Assembly (NCBI GenBank): GCA_023091665.1
Contig: JALJCQ010000023.1
Coordinates: 806,001-870,000, forward strand
DNA length: 64,000 nucleotides
Reading direction: 5' to 3'
Source: Pythium myriotylum
Taxonomy: Eukaryota > Oomycota > Peronosporomycetes > Pythiales > Pythiaceae
Shown: piece after piece, positions 19,976 to 32,154 of the stretch
How the letters are laid out: the number at the start of each line of letters is the position of its first letter
Position numbering within the stretch: position 1 is the stretch's first letter
Position numbers and translations under genes: made by a program
The notes under the pieces: model-generated
Databases searched by the model: none
What the model was told of the DNA's origin: nothing
The model's input: only the letters and a program-made list of their open reading frames with translations

Positions 19976-21552
19976 ATGACCGACGTGATGGAGATCAAGC
20001 GCTCGACGGACGCCGTGGACGACCCGGCGGCCAAGCGCGTGCGCTTCTCCATGAGCTTGTCGTCCAACGACGCCGTGCATCTCGCGATAGGTACGAGCGA
20101 GCGACTCCCGCGTTCGGAGCGTGTCTGTGGGCCTCACACGCGACTGGTGAAGTGGGCGATGCGAGCCAAGTTGAAGCGCGCGAGATCGACTACTTCTCGC
20201 CGGCGTTCACGTACCATGCGTTCGGGAAAGACGAGACGATCGGCGGCTATGACGCGCTGCGGCTCGAGGTGCTCTTCAACGCCTACGACTTTAGCGCCAT
20301 GCTCAACGTCGCCTACAAAGACAAAGAGGACAGGTGCGTCTGTGTGTGCCATCAGACGGTAAAGACGTGTACAGTTCTGACGTTAACGCTGCGGCAGATG
20401 CGACGACGTCGTAGAGAAGATCCGCTCGTCGCTGCCTGAAGGGTTCACGCAGGACGAGCAGACCTTTCTCAAGCACTTGCGAGCGACCGAGGGCTTCTCT
20501 CCGCCAGGCGTGCTGCTCAAGAGCTACTCACAGGAGATTGATGGTCGGCAGCACGAGTTCGAGGTCTACGAGTGCACGTTAGACAAGAATGAGCCTGCGC
20601 AGAAACTCCACCGGAATTTACAGACAATGTCATTGTGGTTCATCGAAGGGGCCGACAGCATTGATGTTTCGGATCCTCGCTGGGTCGTCTACATCATCTA
20701 CGAACGGCTTGGCGAGAAAAAGAAATTCCTTCCCGTCGGTTTTATCACTTTGTTTAAATTCACAAACCCTCTCGGGCGCAAGACGACTAATTCTACAGCG
20801 ACCGAGACGCATCGCATTTGCCAGGCTCTCATCTTTCCCACTCACCAACGACAAGGTACGTGTGGGATGGACAAGACACTCGAAAGCCCCGCACTCATGC
20901 ACGCTTCGCAATGTAGGTCATTGCGAGCGACTTGTCGATTTGATATACGAGAAGGTGCAAGCCGATGACAACGTCTACGAGGTCACAGTTGAAGATCCAG
21001 TCCCTGGATTTTCCAAGGTGGGTATCTGAGACTTACTTAAAGCCTAGACAGCTACCACGTTCTTACTGTCTCGAAATGTTCAAGCTTCGCGATTTGGTGG
21101 ATGCCAAGCATTGCATGCAGCAGAAGTTCTTTTCACTCCCTCCCAACGAATCTGTTGGAGTTGACGGTGCAAGGGGGACAGCTTGTCTCCAGCCAAGCAA
21201 CATTCGCTCCGTGCAAGAGGTTCGTACACAAAATGCTTTCTTGGCTGATCTGAGGATTCCTGGGACGTTGACACCCATCGATTAATTCTTCCATTAGAAG
21301 TTGAAGCTGACTCAGCGACAAGTCCAGCGGTGCTACGAGCTGCTCAAACTGGGATTCGTCGACAAATCCGATGAAGACGAGTACAAAAAGTACCGCGTTG
21401 AAGTCAAGAAGCGTCTTCTCAAGCTTCACGCCGAGGACGTCGAAGGCATGGGTCCAGAGCGAAGAAAGGCGTTCCTGGAGACCGAATACAGGCAGCTCGA
21501 ACAAGTCTACGAGGATCTGCTCGCGAAGCTCCGACGCGAGCGCAGCACCTGA
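19976..21552 (+). CDS. HAT1: Histone acetyltransferase type B catalytic subunit (HAT1)
   Basis: Exons: 19976-20090, 20153-20333 (or starting at 20171), 20398-20855, 20917-21017, 21085-about 21210 and 21298-21552, giving about 411 aa against 419 in human HAT1. Introns are 57-87 nt. Visible landmarks are 'FTYHAFGKDETIGGYDAL', the acetyl-CoA region 'ALIFPTHQRQG' joined to 'HCERLVDLIYEKV', the family mark 'VEDPVPGF' joined to 'KLRDLVDAK', and the C-terminal 'LTQRQVQRCYELLKL'. HAT1 acetylates new histone H4 at K5/K12 before chromatin assembly. The last intron is the weakest call: an in-frame stop at 21283-21285 requires splicing to 21298, but the donor (GTGCAA at 21211) is only a best guess. Confidence 0.88.
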
Positions 21553-21702
21553 TCCCGTCGGTGACATGAAGGAGAATTGTATCCAATCATAAAGTTTATA
21601 TAACCAAATATTAACCAATCAAAGCCTCCAATCATTCAGCGAGGGAGATGAGATGGCCGACCTCGTCACCATCGGACCTCCTGGGCACATCCGCGAGAGA
21701 AG

Positions 21703-23231
21703 ATGGATCTCCACTTCGAGCTGCTGGAGAAGATCGGCACGGGCGCCTTCGGCGAGGTCTTCAAGGCCGTGGACACGCGCTCGGACCGCGTCTGCGCCGT
21801 CAAGATCATCGACCTCGAGGCCGCCGGCGACGAGATCGACGACATCCAGCAGGAGATCCACGTGCTCTCGCAGTGCGCGTGCGAACAGCTCACGAAATAC
21901 ATCGGCTCTTTCACGGTCGGCGCGCAGCTATGGTGAGTGGCTTATTGGTCGCGCAGTTCCCCCGCGGCAGATCGCTGACGCAGATCGCTAGGATCGTGAT
22001 GGAATACCTCTCCGGCGGGTCTGTCTGGGATATCATGCGCACTGGGTACGTCTCTCAATACGGTCGGGGCTTTAGTAGCGACCCGGGCTTATGGGTTGCG
22101 CAGTCCGTTACAGGAGGAGCAGATCGCCGTGATCCTCCGAGAGCTGCTCAAAGGACTCGAGTACCTCCACAGCGAGAGGAAGATTCACCGCGACATCAAA
22201 GCCGCCAACATTTTACTGAGCGGAGACGGCCACGTCAAGCTCGCCGACTTCGGCGTCACGGGGCAGATCACTGAGACGATGACCAAGCGCAACACGGTCG
22301 TGGGTACGCCGTTCTGGATGGCGCCCGAAGTCATCCAGGAGTCCGAGTACGACTTCAAGGCCGATATCTGGTCGCTCGGCATTACGGCCATCGAAATGGC
22401 CAAGGGCGTCCCGCCCCACGCCAACATCCACCCGATGAAAGTGCTCTTCCTGATCCCAAAGAGCGATCCACCGGTGCTCGACGGCGCATTCTCGCCCGAG
22501 TTCGTTGATTTCGTGGCGTGCTGCTTGAAGAAAGATCCTCTCGAACGCCCGACGGCGTGTGAGCTACTGGCCCACCCGTTCATCCAGTCGGCCAAGAGTA
22601 TCGCGCTGGTAAAAGAGCTCATCGCAGTGAGTTCGAATCGTTTGGATAACCCGCCACAGACATACTGACACGTTTCCGCTTATCGCAGCCGGTCGAGTCA
22701 CTTCCAGTTCCTCAACTCGTGACCTCGACGAGTGGTTTCGAATCAGAATCCCACGCCTATCTCCAGCAACAGGAGGCGGCAAGTGCTGTGCCAACTGCGA
22801 ATGACGATGACGCGTGGGACTTCAGCTCTGTTCGGTTCTCCGCCGCAGAAGTTCAGCAAGGCCTCGCGAAGGCACGCCAGGAGGATGAAGAACGTCTCGC
22901 GCAAGCTTCGGTCGATGCTGGTGCCTCAGTAGATGCCGATACGAGCTCGTTGCCACATAGCTCTGTATTTGCTACAGATGAGGATGCCTTTGAGGAGGCC
23001 GTGAAGCCAGCAGTATTCGAACTGTTGCAAGAGTTCGAGGATCAGCCCGAAGAGGAACTTCTCTTCGACTTCCTCCACGCAGCAGAGAGTCTCTCGCAAT
23101 CCCCAGGACTTCTGCGGCGAGTTCTTGCCAAGTTGTCCGAGTACACTTCATTAGCTGCAGGAGTGACTCCTGTTGGTGGAGACGAAGAATCGCAATCTGC
23201 GTTTAGTGCTGGGGGCACGACAGAAATCTAA
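21703..23231 (+). CDS. STE20-family protein kinase (GCK-III/MST-like)
   Basis: Exons: 21703-21932, 21992-22045, 22104-22626 and 22689-23231. All introns are GT-AG (59, 58 and 62 nt). The joined frame is 449 aa. The kinase domain starts at '[16 protein letters not shown]' (glycine loop 12-19) and has the ATP lysine in 'CAVKII' (K34), catalytic 'HRDIKAAN', 'DFG', and the STE20 hallmark 'GTPFWMAPE'. The family usually activates by phosphorylation of the T in this loop. The C-terminal ~180 aa are acidic, with an '[16 protein letters not shown]' helical part that could bind a MOB25/CCM3-type partner. The [10 protein letters not shown] start matches MST3/MST4; an upstream ATG at 21653 lies in another frame. 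It ends 85 bp from the convergent kinesin gene. Confidence 0.92.
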
Positions 23232-23316
23232 TCGTTTTGCTCCTAATAATCTACTTAGAGAATGTGCTTGCTCTGTCAAAAACTCAAACGTAATCTAACT
23301 AATAACTCTCAGTGCC

Positions 23317-26300
23317 TCACTTCCATCCACGCCGCGCAGTGGAAGATGATCCATTAGTGTTGGCCTGAGTGGATTTAGCCCGTCGCAACCTTGAGGAACT
23401 AACGCCAGTTCCAGTGTCGGACGAGGCTATCGACGCAGGTTTCCGCAGGCTTGCAGCACTTGCACTTGTCTGACGAGTGTGGCCATACCTTGGGGCAGGA
23501 ATCTTGGTGGAGATATTTGCAGGTGCAGAACGAGGTGGAGCCTTGTTCTCGATGTCTCCATTCGACAAATCTTCTTCGTCCTGATTGTCAACTGGTCCCA
23601 ATGGGGTCTCAACTCGCACCTTCTTTAGCACAGAAGGCGAGCTTTTGTGACGAGGAATGACAGAAGTTGCTGTGCGCTGACGAGCTTCAGTCAGCATCTG
23701 ACGCAATTTCTTGATCTCATCCTCCCGATCCTTCAGCTGACGCTCAATGGATTCCTGGTGGCTTGTGCTCACGCGCGACTTCGAGTTCAGTTGGCGCAGC
23801 GCACGTTGAGCTGCTTCGCGCTGGTCTGATTCCTTCTGCTTCGCCTCCCGTTCGTGCTTGATTTGTTCAGTCAGCTCTTCGTTGATCTTCTTCATCGTCT
23901 CCGCTTGTGTACGAAGATTGTTAATCTGGGTCTCCGCAGCCTTAATTCGACTTTGTAGTGCCGTTGCTGCTTGATCGGACTGAGTCTTTTGCTCTCGTTT
24001 CTGCCGGAAACAAAGAGTTAGATCATCGAGATGATTAACGCAGCCGCAGAGTGGGCTTACCAAGGAAATTACAGCTTGCTGTGACTGTTTGAACTTTCGC
24101 GCTGAGACTTGGATCTGTTGCTTGAGTGACTGAATTTCCGAGTAGGCTCGCTTCGCAGAAAGGATATCCTTCTTATTCTTCACGATACTGTTCCGTCCCA
24201 CAACAATGTTTCGGACGCGTTCGGCGAGCTGCAACGAGCGGAACGTCTCACTAGCCGATTCGATCGTTGGACCACAGTTGACAATCATTACAGTCTTGCA
24301 CGACGAGTTGAGTACATCTTGGAGAAGATACGTCAGCTTAGAGTTTCGATACGGAACGTGGGCTTGCTTCTTGTCCAAAGCTTCCATGACATCTGCCAGG
24401 GCTGATAGGGATTTGTTGATGTGGGTAGCTTCCTTGAGCATCGCACCTGATACGTTACTTTTCTTCACTCTCTCGGATCCAGCGAGATCAACCATGTACA
24501 GCTTGCCACTAACGTAGCTACCCACGGCTTCATCCGAATCAGCTGGATTACTTGGAGTGGATGAAGTTCGCGTGGATATCTGGAGAATCACAACGCTGTG
24601 AGAGCGACTACTATGCGCATGGACGTCAGTCTTCCCGGTCACTCGGTTTGATTGTGCTGTGCGCAAAATTTCGATCGTCTGCTCGGGGGATGCAGCCGTA
24701 GCCATCGTGAGATGTGGCACGACAATGTCTCCTGTCGTCGGGTCTTGCCGAATTTCAAGAGCCTTGGCATTGTCGGGGTCAACGAGGTCTCGAAGAGTTT
24801 CGTTGTAAATCTCCAAAACACCGACTTGAATATGGTAGCAGACGCCACTACTTGATGATTGATCCTCACTATCTAAGACATCGGAGCTCATCATTTCTTC
24901 ATCCATGCTGTCAGGGTCATAGATAGCACCGCGAAGCACGACCGATTGGAATATATGGCTGACTACACGGTAGTTCAGACCGGGATCGGTCTCCGTGCCT
25001 TCCATAGTGTATGTCTTGCCGGACCCAGTTTGTCCGTACGTGAAAATGCATGCCTTGAAGCCCTCGACAACAGATTGAGCGATTGGTTCTACTTCTCGGA
25101 AAACATCCAGTTGGGTCTCTTCCGGCCCGAGAACCCGATCGAAAGTGAACACTTTCCACGTCGCACTGGGATCCAACAGTTCGAGATCCATGCTGTCTCC
25201 ATCAGCAGGTTGAGTTCCATCAGGGAACACTCGTTCAGGTCGGACATCGAGTGCAGCAACGTCGGATTGGTTGACAACATTGACGGCCAGTCTAGAACCA
25301 TACGACTTTGCAATCTCTTCGCCAATGATCGGTCGAACTCTGCAAAAAACTTGGATATTTCCGCATACAGTTTGCAAACGTGACAAAAGTGAAGCATTTC
25401 GGGTCCGTTCCGCGAGATACTTGGCAGCGAGCTCGTCGGGGGTATAGCTGTGAGTAAGTAGATCGGTCGAGACACGGATATTCGGAAGAAGAGCCGATGG
25501 ATTAGGCTCATTGTTTCGGAGTTTGGCGTTCTCCGTCTGGAGGGCTGTGACATTTGCTCGCAGCGACTGGATCTCAAACATAAGCCTTCGAACATCGGCT
25601 TCGTGGGCGGCGTTTTGCTTAGGCTTGTCTTCTGTGGAAGATGAAGATGTAGTCGACGCGTTTGAGCTCATCGAGACCGCAGACGCCTTCTCTTCGAGAG
25701 CAGCGGCTTTCTTCGCCGCTGATTCAAGCTGCCGGCGAAGTGTTGCGTTCAACTCTGTCAGTTCTTCGAGCTCCTTCTGTTTCTTCTTCACTTGAGCATC
25801 AAGTTGAGCCTCGAGAAGTTGTCGTGTACGAGCGTTCTCTTCGATTTGCTTGGCCAAGTCATCATTCTCCTCACGAAGCTGTGCAGTGAGCTGCTGTTCG
25901 TCTACGAGTCGTTCGCGCATTTCTTGCTCCGCCTCTTCCAGCTGTAAACATTGTGCTCTAAGGTTCTCAATCTCTTCTTCGCCCGCGCCCATCGAATCAT
26001 CCTGATTACTAGCCTTCGCTTCGCGAAGTTCAGCATTCTCTTCAAGCAGAGCCGCATTCTCCATCTTCAGCGCCGTGACGGTCTCTTGCAGGGCTTGGAT
26101 CTGACGATGCACATGCGACCATCAGACCCAGGCTAATCCACTCGATAGGACTTTACGAACCTCCACTTCTCGCTGACGAATCTCCTGGGACTTTTCAATG
26201 AGTTCGTCGGACATTTCGGTCATCTCATTCTCGAGAGCCTCAGCCTGCGCGAGGTTGTCTTGCGCCTCCAAGTACTCGAGCTCAAGGCGCTCACGAGCCT

Positions 26301-27045
26301 CCGTCTCCTCCTGGAGCCTCGCCGAGAGCACTTCAAGCTCTCGCTCGAGCGTGTCGATGAGTTGCTCGCGATCGACCGCGTCTCTCTCCTGCAGCGTAGA
26401 CAGACGAGGCAATCCAGAGTCGTCATCGACATCCATGCGATCATCCGACGAGTCAGAGAGCCGCACCCGCACGGCGGCGGCGGCAGCGTCGTTTACCTGT
26501 TGCTGGTCCTTGAGCAGCGCTTCGTTCTTCTGCTGCACCGCAAAGAGCTCCGACTTGAGGTCCATGATCTCGGTGCGCAGCCGCTCGGTCACGAGCTCGT
26601 GCTCGCGCTTGAGCTCGTCCTGGTCACTCAGCAAAAACACTTTTTCCTCCATCTCGCGCTCCATCTTGTGGCGCAGGTCCTCCTCGGTGGCCTGCAGGAT
26701 GCGCACTTGGGTCGTGAGCTCGTCCTGCTCCTGCTCGAGCTGCCGCTTGATGGCGGTCACGCGCGCGAGCTCGGTGCGCAGCGCGCCCAGCTCGGTCTCG
26801 CACTTGCGCATCTCGAGCTGCGTGGCGTCGAGCTTCTCTCGCAGGGCGTCGAGCTCTCGCTCGAGCCGCTGGGTCGTGCGGCTCAGCTGCGCGTTGCGCT
26901 CCTCGGCGCGCGCGAGTTCCTGCTCGAGCTCGTGCTCGAGCTCCTGGCTCGACTGCGTGTACTCGTCGAACGAGTCCTGCAGCTGCTTGAGCTCCTGCTG
27001 CTTCTTGGCGAGCTCGCCTCGCAGCGCCGCGACGTCGGCGTCCAT
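23317..27045 (-). CDS. Kinesin-14 motor with N- and C-terminal coiled coils
   Basis: Exons: 27045-26161, 26100-24061 and 24000-23317, joining to 1202 aa. Residues 1-540 are almost continuous coiled coil. The neck 'LLSRLQTVCGNIQVFCRVRP' before the motor is the kinesin-14 (minus-end-directed) signature. The motor runs from about 545 to 900, with P-loop GQTGSGKT at 651-658, switch I 'SSRSHS' and switch II 'DLAGSER'. A second coiled coil and a Ser/Arg-rich basic tail follow, so the motor is central rather than C-terminal. The first intron is 60 nt with a weak GTTCGT donor chosen because it keeps frame; the second is 60 nt, GTAAGC...CAG, and is itself free of stops. Likely roles are spindle or microtubule sliding. 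Confidence 0.92.
24001..24060 (-). other. Stop-free 60-nt intron of the kinesin gene
   Basis: On the minus strand this segment begins GTAAGC and ends CGGCAG. It is 20 codons long and contains no stop, so the kinesin frame stays open with or without splicing. Its translation (rich in Cys and hydrophobics) breaks a smooth charged coiled coil, between 'QQAVISL' and 'KREQKTQSDQ', which argues that it is spliced out. Confidence 0.75.
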
Positions 27046-27744
<699 letters not shown>

Positions 27745-29534
27745 ATGCTGGCGACTGCAGGACTGCTCGGCGCCGCGGCGATGCTCGCGGGATCGGCCTC
27801 GGCCGGCCCCTACGACGGCTGGAAGCCGCACGCCTACTGCAATGATCTGGACCAGATCAAGGGCGCCAAGATCACGCCGCTCACGCCGGAGCAAGAGGCG
27901 CGCGTCGAATCTCTTCAGCAAGTGCAAGTGAGTCCCGAGCGCCAGTCGATCGAGGTTCGCAAGGAGGAGGCTAAGCAGTATGCCATTCTAGCTCGTCGCT
28001 CGCCACGGTGGTCGAGCCCCGTACGCGCGAGTGTTCTGCTGGGATGGGGCCGGCAACAACCCCGTCGAAGGCAAGTGGTCGTGCGGCTCTTCAATCGTTT
28101 CGGTAGGTGCTTGTCCGTCTACTGTGGCTTTTTTTGCGTGTCACTTATTGAACGTCGCATCAGTCGCAAGACATTGGATACAAGTCGGACACGGGCTACG
28201 GCCGCGTCTACTCCAAGGTCTACATGGACCACGGCAACATCCTGCGCGGATCGTGCGTCGTCGGCGCTTTGCTTCCAATCGGCCGCCAACAGCACCTCAT
28301 CAACGGTCAGTACCTACGCGACGCGTACATCGGCGATGGCCCATTGAAGCTATTCGCCGACGACGATCTGAAGGTAATCTACCCCAACTCCGACTCCCAG
28401 TATCATCGGTGTACTCACAGGATGGATGTGGAACGCAGGACGCACCTGCTGGCAGCATCTACCTGCGCAGTGACGACCAAGAGCGAACTGTGGGATCCGG
28501 CCACGCCCTCGTGGACGGTCTCTTCCCACCGAATGAGTCGAATGCGCATTTCGACTCGTTACTTGCGTGGCACACCGTCGATTATTCCGCTGATTACATT
28601 GGCGGCAACGATCGCATCTGTCCCATGATGGGGTACGTGGGGAACCTCTCGAATAACTCGCCGGAGTTCAAGAAGCACCTGGCCGATCCGGCTCGCATTA
28701 AGCTCGAGAAGGATTTCCAAAACTTGGTCGGCAACTTTTCGTGGGATTCGATTCTTGAGTGTTTGAGCATTGCTCGTTGCAACGACCTCACTCTGCCGAA
28801 AGGCGTGGATGAGGAGATGTTCACCAACGTGTTCCACGAGGTTGAGGTCCGCGAGGGTCTCTATCTTACGTACAACGAGTCGTGGTACGCCAAAGTGGCT
28901 ATGCAGCCGCTGATGGGTGAGATTCTGGACAAGCTGGACCCAGCTCTGAACGGATCGGCCGCGCCACGCCTTGCGATTACGATGGGTGCGTGGCTAACGA
29001 TCCACCAAAGCGGTAGAGTTGATTTTAACCTCTCCTTTGTGTAGCTCACGACTCGACCATCATGCCTCTGCTCGCGGCGATCCAACGCAGTGAGTGGGAC
29101 CGCAAGTGGACTCCGTATGCAGGTGTCATGGCGATCGAGCTCTACAAGACCAAGGACGGCTCCCACGCTGCGCGTCTGCTCTTCCAGGGCCAGCCGCTCA
29201 AGATCCCCGAGTGCGATGACAGTGCGTGGCCAGTTGCCGCTTGGAATCTTCAGGAATGGAGTACTGACCATTGCATTGCGAACCAACAGCTCTCTGCGAC
29301 ATCAAGAGCTTCCTCAAAGCCTTGGAATGGGGACGCACGCCTCGCGACTGCAACGCTCCCGAGCAGGTGGAGGAGGCGACGACGACGAGCACGAGCGGCT
29401 TCAGCGTGGGCCAGTACTTCTCCACGTTCTTCCTCGTCGGCCTCGTCGGTCTCTGCGTGTTCTTGGGCGTCCGCACGTTCCGCGACCAGCGCCGTCGCAA
29501 TGGGCGAGGAGAGACCGGCAGTTTGCTCGGCTGA
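27745..29534 (+). CDS. Histidine acid phosphatase, type I membrane protein
   Basis: Exons: 27745-27927, 27992-28102, 28164-28373, 28439-28985, 29045-29221 and 29290-29534. Introns are 64, 61, 65, 59 and 68 nt. The joined frame is 490 aa. A signal peptide (residues 1-20, ending SASA) is followed by 'LVARHGGRAPYARVF', created by the first splice. R65-H66-G67 is the catalytic RHG that forms the phosphohistidine. 'LRSDDQERTV' supplies a phosphate-binding arginine, and 'AHDSTIMPL' (H352, D353) the proton donor, also made across a splice. A membrane span 'FLVGLVGLCVFLGV' near the C-terminus leaves a short basic tail. This topology resembles lysosomal acid phosphatase; the substrate is unknown. The fourth exon start (28439) is chosen over 28421 by intron length and family fit. 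Confidence 0.88.
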
Positions 29535-29694
29535 CTCTACAAGCCGCACGAGTTGGCTACACTTTAGTCCTAGTCGCACTTGGCTTGGAGCCTAATCAGA
29601 GATCTCAAATTAGGATTTATCCTTGTCGGTCATGACTTCACTGACGTAGTCAAACGGAACGACTGATAGACGTCCACCACAGAGACCAGCGACA

Positions 29695-31663
29695 ATGCTG
29701 CCGCAGCGACTTCCGCGACGATCTCCCTGGCGCGTGCTGCGGCCACACAGCGCGGCTGCGTCGGCTGGTACTGCAGAGGCAGCTGCGGCGCCGCTCCGAC
29801 GCAGCCAGCAGCCCCGCGCTCGCCCGTTCGTTCGCGGATTCTCGTCGTCCGGCATGGACGCCTTCATGGAATTCGAGCGCGAGATAGCCATGAAGCGGCT
29901 CAAGGAAAATGTAAGAACCCATTTATAGTGTCGCAGGACAGGCAGAGTGGGCTGAGTGCAGTGGTGACGGCGACAGCCCAGGCCGCGCGCAGTCGCACAA
30001 CTCGAGCGGCCCATTCCTCCCAAGGACGACGAGTGCTGCAAGCTGGACTGCCCTAACTGCGTGCTTCTTGTCTACCAAGTATGCGGCTTGCGACTTTGCT
30101 CATACTAAGGCTTATCGAGATACTAACGTGGGTGCGTGGGGTTTGTAGGAGAAGCTTCTCGAGTACGAGCTGAGCCTCCAGCATGACTCGACAGCAACTC
30201 TCAAACCAGAGAAGCCGGAGCCAAAATACACAATCACGTTCCTCGCCGCTGAACCGACGATGGAGCAGGAGCAGCAGCTGCGACGAAACGATCAGTTCGT
30301 GTACAAGATTAGGAGTAACGAGCTGATCAGCCCTCCCCACACAACCAGAGACGGCTTTGAGCGATCCGTGCGCCATATCGACCTGGAAGTCGCACAAGAC
30401 CAACACGACCAGATCAGCGACGAGGCCTCCAACATTGCCGTCTTCGTTCCTAACGACGCCCACATTGTCGACCGGGTGATCGCGAACTTGCGAGTCGACC
30501 CAGATTTAGTGTTCACAGTCACATCGTTCCCGTCGTCCTCGACACACGAGTCGGGATTCGTGCTGCCTCGCCCTTTCGGAGAAATCGGATCTGTTCGAGA
30601 TGCTCTCACGTGGTCTCTCGACCTGACGACTACACCCCGCCCGAGCTTTCTCCGTCATCTTGCAGCGTATGCAACTGACGAGGATGAAGTGAGGTCCCTT
30701 ATGGCTCCGAATGCGTTGGCTGCGTTGCAGGCTGATCGGTACGTACTCTTCTGCTCGCTCTCGCTCTCGGAACCAGAGAAGATCCCTCTGACAAATCTTT
30801 GTATGTCAAAGTCCAGAGCAACGGATAACCGTCTCTGATCTCCTGGAAATTTTCCCATCCGTCCATCTCGATTTTGCCTCGTTCTACCAGTTTGCGCCAC
30901 TGAACGCCCCTCGGTATTACACGGTCTCCTCGTCGCGCCGGCTGTATCCAGACTCCGTATCCATCACTCTTGGGCTGCGTAAGCTCGAGTCGCAGCCAAC
31001 GCCGCGTTGTTCAAGCCACCTGGCCTCGCTCCAGCCAGGAGCGGATAGTGTGCGGGCCGCGTTCTTCAAGTCGTCGTTTGTGTTTCCGCACGAGACCCGC
31101 AAGCCGCTGATGCTCGTCAGCGCCGGGACAGGGATCGCGCCGTTCCGCGCGTTTCTTCAAGATCTCGAGCACGAGCAGGAGAAGTCGGGCGAGCGCAATC
31201 ACCGCGAGGCGTACTTATTCTATGGCTGCCGGCGTCCCGAGCTCGATTATCTTTACGGGGGTGACATCGACCGAGCTGTCTCACGCGGGTACCTCGACGC
31301 GCTGTTTGTCGACTTCTCCGATGTGCCGGGGCGCTCCAAGCGGGTACGTCACTTGCTTGTTGAAGCGCCGCCCGCCTCACTGCCGGCGGATATGATTGTG
31401 GGCGTTCGCTGACGGGAACGTGTTTGCGTGGGCAGTACGTGCAGGACTCGTTGCGTGAGCAGGGCGGCCTCGTCGCGAGGCACCTGCTCGAGCGCGAGGG
31501 CTACATCTTCGTGTGCGGGAGCCTGGCCATGGGACGAGCCGCCAAGCGTGCGATCGTGGGTGCGCTGCTTGAGCACAGCCACCTCTTCCAGCAGGAGGCA
31601 GACGCCAAGCGGTTTCTCACCGAATGTTTCGAGACTGGCCGCGTTGTCACAGAGCTCTGGTGA
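29695..31663 (+). CDS. OXLD1-type Cys domain fused to P450-reductase-like FAD/NADPH module
   Basis: Exons: 29695-29910, 29977-30078, 30149-30738, 30812-31343 and 31436-31663. Introns are 66, 70, 73 and 92 nt. The joined frame is 555 aa. The first ~60 residues are Arg/Ala/Ser-rich with no acids (LPQRLPRRSPWRVL, RGFSSS), like a mitochondrial presequence. Residues 84-106 are an oxidoreductase-like N-terminal (OXLD1) motif, PIPPKDDECCKLDCPNC, with Cys 92, 93, 97 and 100. Then comes a CYPOR-type module: FAD motif 'RYYTVSSS', NADPH motifs 'SAGTGIAPFRAFLQD' and 'VCGSLAMGRAAK', and the usual C-terminal tryptophan (VTELW). A flavodoxin domain is absent. It probably carries electrons from NADPH inside mitochondria. 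The intron before exon 3 has a perfect TACTAAC branch site (30121-30127). Confidence 0.88.
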
Positions 31664-32154
31664 GAAGGGACCACACATGTTCAGCGGCAACTGCGAGGTT
31701 TTACACAGAATGGAGTAATATAACCTCGAATCGGGCCAGTCGGAAAGCAGGTGCCAGTTGGTGGCACGACCGGCAGTTGGAACGGTGGCGCGTCGGCCCC
31801 GACTCAACAACCCAGACCTAATGGCTACTGCCACGTTTTTTAGTCGCTGTGACTCACCACGTAAACCCTACCCCTTCAGTCTACGCTCCAAAGTAGCAAC
31901 TGCTCCCGATTGTGTTGCTGCAACAGGGTCATCTGGCATTGTGAGCACGGCGAGGCGACCCTGTCTCACTCAGCCGGTTGTTGTATCTGATTGTCTTTGG
32001 CGCTTTTTCAAAAAGGGGAAGGGGTTCTCGACGACGCTGGCCGAGTTGGGAAGGGATGGGGGTCGGCGGCTGTTCTCACGGGGGGAACTCGTGGCCTGAC
32101 ATTGACTCACCTATTCGTAGCGGCCATTTCTCGATCAAGCCCCTGAGCCGCTCC
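31664..32154. other. Intergenic spacer
   Basis: 491 bp between the flavoprotein gene and the HIT gene. A CCATTTC Inr-like word lies at 32124-32130, about 25 nt before the HIT start codon. Nothing else is recognised. Confidence 0.4.

Noticed and set aside
26101..26156. GTAAAG donor for the first kinesin intron
   Set aside because: A better-looking donor, but it gives a 56-nt intron that breaks the frame; the GTTCGT donor four bases upstream gives 60 nt and keeps it.
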